Assembly (NCBI GenBank): GCA_928212115.1
Contig: CAKMRJ010005523.1
Span: 248,099,902 to 248,163,901 of the forward strand
Length of the DNA stretch: 64,000 nt
Origin: Lactuca virosa
Lineage: Eukaryota; Streptophyta; Magnoliopsida; Asterales; Asteraceae
Direction: 5' to 3'
The notes below the pieces were generated by a model, which searched no databases, was not told the DNA's origin, and saw only the letters and a program-made list of their open reading frames with translations. Shown here one piece after another: positions 57,419-64,000 of this stretch. Both the position numbers and the translations under genes were made by a program. The first letter of the stretch is position 1; each line of letters begins with the position of its first letter.

Positions 57419-57431
57419 CCAAGTGGGAGTC
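57419..57431 (+). promoter_or_regulatory. polypurine tract of element C'
   Basis: CCAAGTGGGAGTC immediately before the 3' LTR. Confidence 0.8.
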
Positions 57432-58187
57432 TGTTGGATAAGGTGTCTAAGTCCATAACTTATTTGGTACATACTTGGACCCGACCCGGCATGGTCCATT
57501 TGGGTTGCACTTCACCCAAACTATTTATGGATAATTTATGAGAATTGTATACTTACGATTTATTAATATATTATAAGTTATAATATATTAATATATAGTC
57601 ATGTTATTTAATTAGTTTTAATCTTGAATTAATTATTGAATTGATTTAGTGATTAAAAGAAGACTAATTAAATCATGGGCTATAATATTTATATGGTGTG
57701 GGCTAATGCTCATTTGTTAATGGGCTAAGCTTATATGGAAGTCCATGGATGATCCATGGAGCTTTTAACCCATGGATCCTTGGAAGAAGAAAAGACATGG
57801 GTTATTAGGTTTTCACCCTAACCATGTACACTATATAAACAAGCTTATGCTGCATGGAAAACACCCTAAGTGTGTGTGTAATAGTGGTGGCCGAAATCTA
57901 AGAGTTAGTATACTCTCTCATACATTTTCCATGTTTGTGGTGATTTGTGATTTCCATTTGAGGCATTCACATTATTGGTGATTGGCTCTCAAACTCCAAG
58001 GAGTCAACAATCAATCAAAGGTATGTAATTCATCTAGTTCTTTTATGTTTAAAAGTACCCATGCCATGCTAGATAGGTATAAACCTTGGAAATTAATATT
58101 TTGCATGTACCTTAGACAAACATAGATCCAAGGTTTATTAGGGTTGCATGTACACTTAGGAAGTGTTAGAATGCTCAAAACCCAACA
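57432..58187 (+). repeat. 3' LTR of element C'
   Basis: 756 bp; TATA box at 57831-57840; donor-like AAAGGTATGT conserved at about 58017-58026. Confidence 0.95.
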
Positions 58188-58192
58188 AATTC

Positions 58193-58550
58193 ACAGCCAT
58201 CCAAGAAACCACAGACAATAGCGGTGCATTCTGCTACCGCTCCAGCAGCACCAGCCCCAACCGCCCTAGCCTCTACCACCACCGCGCCAACAAAGCCATA
58301 TGCGGGATCCAATCCCAAGTGTGACAAGTGTAACTATCACCACTACGGGGCATGCAAGGATTTCCAATGCACCAACTGCAATCGAAAATGACACACTGTC
58401 TGGTATTGCAAGATGCCCCCACAACAAAACAAACAGCCTACTGACAACAACGCCGGAGCCAGCCGCGCATGTTACGGGTGTGGGGAAACCGGCCATTTCA
58501 AACGCAACTGTCCCAAGAACAACATTTAGAACGCTGGAAGGGTTTTAGCC
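58193..58550 (+). pseudogene. gag C-terminal zinc-knuckle part of element F
   Basis: Resumes gag after C'. Pro/Ala/Thr-rich linker, then CDKCNYHHYGACKDF. The first CCHC knuckle CTNCNRK-HTVWYC has a TGA (58389-58391) where E has Gly. The second knuckle CYGCGETGHFKRNC is intact, and a TAG at 58528-58530 follows. E and F have lost opposite knuckles. Confidence 0.85.
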
Positions 58551-60434
58551 ATGGGGAAAGGAGAGGCGCTGCAAGATCCAACAGTGGTGACTGGTACGTT
58601 TCTCCTCAACAACTCTTATGCGTGCATTTTATTTGATAGTGGAGCCGAGCGAAGCTTCGTAAGTCACGAATTCAAACACGTACTCAATCAAAATCCTCAC
58701 AAATTAAACGAAACTTACACGGTTGAAATGGCCAACGGTAAAACAAAATCAACCAACGATATCTAGGTAGGATGCACACTAACGTTAAATAATCACTCCT
58801 TCCCAATCAGTTTGATGCCTGTTAATATTAGGAGCTTTGATGTGATTGTTAGCATGTATTGGTTAAGCGCCCACCATGCTGAAATTATGTGTCACGAGAA
58901 GGCCTTTCGCCTTCACCTACCCAACGACGAAACCCTAATAATTTATGGCGATAAACCCGGTTCAAACCTCCGACTTATTTCTTGCATCCAAGCACGAAAG
59001 TGCTTGCATAAAAAGAATCATGCCTTTCTTGCTCATGTCGTTGATAAAACAAAGGAGGAGAAAAACCTTAACGATATTCCTGAAGTATGTAACTTTCCTG
59101 ACGTATTTCCCGAGGATTTACAAGGAATCCCTCCCGAGCGCCAGGTCGAGTTCCGAATCGATCTTGTACCTGGAGCCACTCCAATCGCCAAATCACCCTA
59201 CTGGTTAGCTCCTGCCGAAATGCAAGAGTTATCTAGTCAACTAAGCGAGCTTCTCGACAAAGGATTCATCAGGCCGAGCTTTTCACCTTGGGGAGCTCCG
59301 GTCCTGTTTGTCAAGAAGAAAGATGGATCTTTCCGAATGTGCATAGATTACCGAGAACTAAACAAACTCACTGTCAAGAATCGATACCCACTTCCCCGAA
59401 TCAATGATCTATTCGATCAACTCCAAGGATCCAGTTACTTTTCTAAGATAGATCTGAGATCCGGATACCACCAACTAAGAGTCCGAGAGGAGGATATCCC
59501 AAAGACTGCATTTCGAACCTGTTATGGGCATTTTAAATTCGTGGTCATGCCTTTTGGTCTCACAAACACACCAGCAGCCTTTATGGATCTGATGAACCGA
59601 GTCTGTCGGCCGTTCCTTGACAACTTCGTAATTGTTTTTATCGATGATATCCTCGTTTACTCTAAGAGAAAGGAAGAGCACAGCCAACACTTACGACAAA
59701 TTTTAGAAACATTGAGAGCAGAAAAACTTTATGCAAAATTCCCCAAGTGCGAGTTCTGGATTCGTAGAGTGGAATTTTTGGGCCATGTAGTCAGTGAAGA
59801 GGGAATACATGTGGAACCTGCCAAGATCGAAGCTATTAAGGGCTGGGCAACTCCAAGAACCCCAACCGAAATCCGACAATTTTTGGGCCTTGCTGGTTAT
59901 TACCGAAGGTTCATTCAAAACTTTTCCAAGATCGCCAAGCCTCTCACCACTCACACTCAGAAGGGTGTACCTTTCCATTGGAATGGCAAACAAGAAGCTG
60001 CCTTCCAAAACCTGAAACAAGCCCTTTGCAGTGCTCCAGTGCTGTCTTTGCCAGAGGGAACGGAGGACTTCGTAGTGTACTGCGATGCTTCTAATCAAGG
60101 GCTAGGATGTGTGGTTATGCAGCGCGGTAAGGTGATCGCTTACGCATCAAGACAACTAAAGACCCATGAAGTGAACTACACAACTCATGGCCTCGAGTTA
60201 GGACCTGTGGTCTTCGCCTTAAAGATTTGGAGGCACTACCTTTATGGTACAAAGTGCACCATTTTTACAGACCACAAGAGCCTCCAGCGTATTCTGATTC
60301 AAAAGGAGTTGAACATGAGACAACGAAGATGGGTCGAACTGCTAAACGACTACGAGTGCGAGATCAATTACCACCTAGGAAAAGCAAATGTGGTAGCCGA
60401 TGCCTTAAGCCGAAAATATTACTCGAGTCGCTGA
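58551..60434 (+). pseudogene. protease, RT and RNase H of element F
   Basis: Protease LFDSGAERSF near 58640; a TAG at 58764-58766 interrupts it, then the same frame is open for 540 codons to 60434. RT: PEVCNFPDVFPEDLQGIPPE, FRMCIDYRELNKL, YFSKIDLRSGYHQLR, MPFGLTNTPAAF, the catalytic VFIDDILVYS, FLGHVVSEEGIHVEP. RNase H: FVVYCDASNQGLGCV, THGLELGPVVFALK, FTDHKSL and ADALSRKYYSS. RT and RNase H catalytic residues are all retained. The frame ends in a TGA at 60432-60434 with the downstream frame in phase. Confidence 0.92.
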
Positions 60435-61931
60435 GTAAGGACATTAGCAATGACCGTCAATTCCTATCTATCCTCACAAATCAAAGAGGCTCAGCATGAA
60501 ACCTTGCAGTCGGAAAACGTCACCAATGAGGCATTGCGTGGAATGGAAAAGAATATGATCGTCAAAGAAGACGGAGCCTATTATCTTATGGACCGAATTT
60601 GGAAACCGAGGTTCGGTGGATTTCGGGACGTGATAATGAATGAGGCACACAAGACAAGGTACTCTATCCATCCGGGTTCCGACAAGATGTACCTGGATAT
60701 CAAACAACATTATTCGTGGCCGAACATGAAAGCGGACATTGCCACTTACGTAGGCAAGTGTCTCACTTGTGCCAAAGTTAAAGTGGAGTATCAGAAGCCC
60801 TCAGGTCTACTGTAACAACCTGAAATACCCGAGTGGAAATGGGAGAGGGATAACAATGGATTTTATCACCAAATTACCCAAGACGGCAGACGGCCTGGAT
60901 GCTATCTGGGTGATCGTTGACCGATTGACAAAATCCGCCCATTTCCTGCCAATAAAGGAGGCGTACAAGATGGAAAGGCTAATGCGAATATACCTGAAAG
61001 AGGTGGTGAGACTGCATGGAGTCCCCATATCTATTATCTCGGATCGGGATAGTAGATTCACCTCTCGTTTTTGGCAGTCGCTCCAGAAAGCATTGGGAAC
61101 CCGACTAGATATGAGCACTGCCTACCACCCCCAGACAGATAGCCAAAGCGAGCGAACCATTCAAAACTCTAGAAGACATGCTCCGGGCATGTGTGATAGA
61201 TTTTGGCAAAGCCTGGGATGCCCACCTGCCCCTAGTTGAATTTTCATATAACAACAACTATCACACAAGCATAGGAGTCGCTCCCTTCTAGGCTTTGTAT
61301 GGTCGGAAGTGCAGATCGCCCCTTTGTTGGGCCGAGGTGGGCGATACCCAGTTAACAAGAGGACAACTACCGGATATCACCCTCACAGGACCTGAGATAA
61401 TCGGGAAACAACTGAGAAAATCATCCAAATCAGGTCACGACTCCAAGCGTCCCGGGATAGGCAGAAAAGCTACACAGACAAAAGACGAAAGCCACTGGAG
61501 TTCCAGGTAGGAGACCGCGTGCTACTAAAGGTCTCTCCCTGGAAAGGGATTATACGCTTTGGAAACGAGGAAGGTTAAACGCACGATACATCGGACCATT
61601 CAAGATTCTTGCCCGAATTGGTCCAGTGGCCTATAAGCTGCAACTACCCTCTGAGCTCAGCAATGTCCACCCCGTGTTTCATGTATCGAATTTGAAAAAG
61701 TGCTTATCCGATGAAACCCTTGTTATTCCGCTAGAAGAGATTGTGATAAACAAGAATCTCTTGTTCGTGGAAGAACCAGTCGAAATCATAGACAGAGAAG
61801 TGAAGCGTACAAAGCAAAGTCGCATCCCAATAGTAAAAGTTCGTTGGAGTGCCAAACACGGGCCTGAATTCACATGGGAACGTGAAGATCAAATGCTGCA
61901 GAAGTATCCCCACCTATTCGCTAAACTTTAA
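60435..61931 (+). pseudogene. integrase and chromodomain of element F
   Basis: Zinc region HKTRYSIHPGSDKMYLDIKQ, CLTCAKVK (60450-60815, ending in a TAA). A one-base insertion near 60850 leads to MDFITKLPKTADGLDAIWVI, SDRDSRFTSRFW and SERTIQ (D-D-E present). Another shift near 61165 and a gap lead to 61626-61931 with GPVAYKLQLPSELSNVHP, then chromodomain VEIIDREVKRTKQSRIPIVK, VRWSAKHGPEFTWERED and YPHLFAKL with a TAA. The chromodomain itself is intact. Confidence 0.88.
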
Positions 61932-61970
61932 AGGCTACTTTAAAGCAAAATTTCGGGACGAAATTCCCTC
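61932..61970 (+). other. conserved 3' spacer of element F
   Basis: Contains TTTCGGGACGAAATTCCCTC, shared with E; contains the 8-bp-arm inverted repeat TTTCG/CGAAA just before the polypurine tract. Confidence 0.7.
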
Positions 61971-61983
61971 AAGCGGGGGATAA
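61971..61983 (+). promoter_or_regulatory. polypurine tract of element F
   Basis: AAGCGGGGGATAA before the LTR start TGTGACAACC. Confidence 0.85.
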
Positions 61984-64000
61984 TGTGACAACCGGCAAGT
62001 TTCTGGTCAAGTCAAAGTCAAGTCAAGGTCGATGGGGGCAACTAGTCAACTCATGTAGTGCTTATATGTTAGGAATTACTTTATGTTTTCTAATGTATGA
62101 CTATAAATCTTAATGCAAAGTAACACTTGAAGGTTTCAAATGTTCAAAATTTAAAACCCTAATATGATTGAGGGAAGTAACAGCTCTATAAAACATTATT
62201 AAGTGCCCTTCGGAGGTGTATAACACTCAAAATAGGATGTAACTAAGTCTACGGCCTTTGAATTACGAAGAAAAACCGGAGTAGAAAACCCCAAAGGACC
62301 CTCTTGGTCCGGAACCCTCTTGGTCCTGAACCTCTTGTTTGGAATGCCTTCTTAGGAGCCAAGAGGAAGCACATTTTCGGAACTCCCCTCTTTGCTTCAG
62401 ATCTCACCTGCTCCGAAAGGGTGAAACCTTGCTTCGGACCTCGCATATAGGAAGCCTCTCATCCGGATAAGTTCGCAGCTCCGGAAGTTCTTACCTCACC
62501 TCGCTTCGGAAATCCTTGGCCGGACCGGACTTCGCATGACTTTGGAATCTGAGAAGCTGCTCCGGAACTTAGTAGCTGACTCCGGAATCCTTCCTAAGCA
62601 ATCCGGAACTTCCCCCAGACCTTCAAACCCTCACATGAACATATTTCCACTTTGGATTTGTGCCATTTCCGGGCCATTTCATCATTTTAAGGCATTTTGA
62701 CGCCGGAAATCACCCTTAAACCCCTATTTTATGCCAAAATTAATTATTTTAAACATATTTATATAAAATAATATCCAAGATTTTTAAAGGGTTTCTAAGA
62801 AGATAAGGAGTTGGACTTTATGATGTGATGCTAATTCCTCATTTCCCATGCAAATCCCAGTTAAACACACATTATCCATAAGAAAATAAGCTTTACCCAC
62901 TAGCTTTCCATGCAAATGTCAAGTCACCCTTATCCTCCCCTTTAGATACGTGAACTCCTTTCCTCCCTTATCCCACTTCTCACTCCTCACTTCCAGAAAA
63001 CTCTCAAGAATGTTCTCAACTCCTTCAAGCTCCAAGTTCATATCTTCAAAGGAAATCTCCAGATTTCGTGGGTAAGTATTTTATCCTCTTTAAATAAATA
63101 TTCTTCCCATTATTCTAAGTTTTCACTATATTTACACACAAAAATTATTCTTAGAATCCTCTAAAGATTTAAGAATCTTCCAAGTTTTGGAGCTTGGAAA
63201 CTTCCTCATCACTCATCAAATCACCCAGCAAGTTAAACCAAGGTGAGCTTCATACCCCATATTTTTCTAAGTTTCTATTATTTTGGGGGAGAGTACAAGT
63301 TACCTCTTGTTCTAAAATTCTTTAATGATTGCATGTATACGTGTGTTTGGTATGTGTGTTGAAATATTATTGTATTATTATAACTCTCTGTGAACGTGAG
63401 GCTTCACAAAACACAAAAGATAAATAATATTTTAATCACTACTTGAAGAATACTATTTACAAAAGGAGCCTCCCAAGTTTTTGGGTGTGTTCAACATGCA
63501 CCCTTGTATCCATGCTTTTCATAACTAGAAATAAAAGTTGCTGAAATAGACCTTGAAGTGTTGACACTAAGTCTAGAATTTCGAAATTGGAACTTTGCGT
63601 CCCGTAAATGACTATTTGCAAACTGTTAGGGGTTATTTATAAAAATTTGATATAAGTAATTTCACCAAGAATAAATGCAAATAGAGCCTTTATGACAGAA
63701 AGATTTGTATGTCATAAAACTGCTGTCATAATTCAGCACAAGTCATGGTTTTACACAATTCAAACTAGACACCTTCCCGACCAATGGGGTCTCACTTAGT
63801 AATCTAGAAAGGAATAGCCATTTTGTCGACTTCGCTAATATTGGTTTGATTTGATAAATATGTAAAACAGATTATTTTCAACACGAAACGAAACTAAACG
63901 AAATATCAAGTCAACGACTACAACTATTATTATTTTTTTTTGTAAATAATGTTTTTCACGATTTGCTCAAAGATCGGTTAGTATTCTAGTCGGACAAATC
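61984..64000 (+). repeat. 3' LTR of element F, cut by window end
   Basis: Matches 42477 to about 44850 of the 5' LTR, with the minisatellite block and a smaller block near 43530 missing. The end of the LTR and the right target-site duplication are outside the window. Confidence 0.92.

Larger units (their letters stand above)
50296..58187 (+). mobile_element. Copia element C', + strand, full length but decayed
   Basis: 7892-bp element with LTRs at 50296-51050 and 57432-58187 and perfect target duplication AATTC (50291-50295 and 58188-58192). A relative of element C with close Gag-Pol similarity but distinct LTR sequence. The LTRs differ at roughly a dozen substitutions and several indels, so it is older than C. 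Many frameshifts. Confidence 0.95.
42477..64000 (+). mobile_element. Gypsy element F (chromovirus, Tekay/Del-like), + strand, 3' end outside window
   Basis: 5' LTR 42477-48116 (with nested solo LTR G), primer site 48120-48131, leader with an extra ORF, gag 49477 onward (split by element C'), protease, RT, RNase H, integrase, chromodomain to 61931, polypurine tract 61971-61983, 3' LTR from 61984. It is inserted in the leader of element E, 76 bp upstream of E's gag. The left target-site flank is GTTGC (42472-42476); the right one is outside. Confidence 0.9.

Overview
This window is a nest of plant LTR retrotransposons. I see no host gene, tRNA, rRNA or other non-transposon gene. All recognisable proteins are Gag or Pol parts of Ty1/copia and Ty3/gypsy elements. 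The element families, initiator-Met-tRNA primer sites, AT-rich long LTRs and CTCGCCGAGT / GTACGC motifs fit a large dicot genome. Asteraceae, probably lettuce (Lactuca), is my inference, not something the sequence proves.

Left third. 1-7149 is the 3' part of a decayed SIRE-lineage copia element (A, + strand): gag tail, protease, integrase, RT, RNase H, a 1.7-kb 3' noncoding region, a polypurine tract and an LTR. That LTR is followed by a primer-binding site, so a second element once continued to the right (tandem LTR structure). From about 7587 to 16362 lies a second SIRE-lineage family on the - strand (B), with a 297-bp 5' LTR at 16066-16362 and its 3' end lost. Directly abutting it, head to head, is a + strand copy of the same family (B', 16363-36483) that begins inside gag exactly at the end of B's LTR. 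B therefore probably inserted into B'.

Middle. B' is itself split twice. A young, nearly intact copia element on the - strand (C, 21584-29449, target duplication ACAAG, LTRs differing at 7 sites) sits in its RT. A solo gypsy LTR (D, 30453-34963, - orientation) sits in its RNase H.

Right half. 36484-42476 is a chromodomain gypsy element (E, Tekay/Del-like, - strand) with a truncated 3' LTR. Its 5' leader is interrupted 76 bp upstream of gag by a second chromodomain gypsy element (F, + strand, 42477 to beyond 64000). F carries two insertions: a solo LTR (G, 45288-47712, target duplication ACTAC) in its 5' LTR, and a second copia element (C', 50296-58187, target duplication AATTC), a relative of C, in its gag. 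F's 3' LTR starts at 61984 and runs off the window.

How the parts work together: in each element Gag forms the particle; protease, integrase, RT and RNase H process, copy and insert the element RNA/cDNA; LTRs carry promoter and poly(A) signals; the primer-binding site and polypurine tract prime the two DNA strands. Only C looks close to functional. The most interesting signals are a stop codon plus TTGCAG just before protease in three SIRE-lineage copies, a putative leader intron and palindromic-loop hairpins in C and C', an acidic ORF upstream of gag in F, and hairpin or motif arrays inside the gypsy LTRs.
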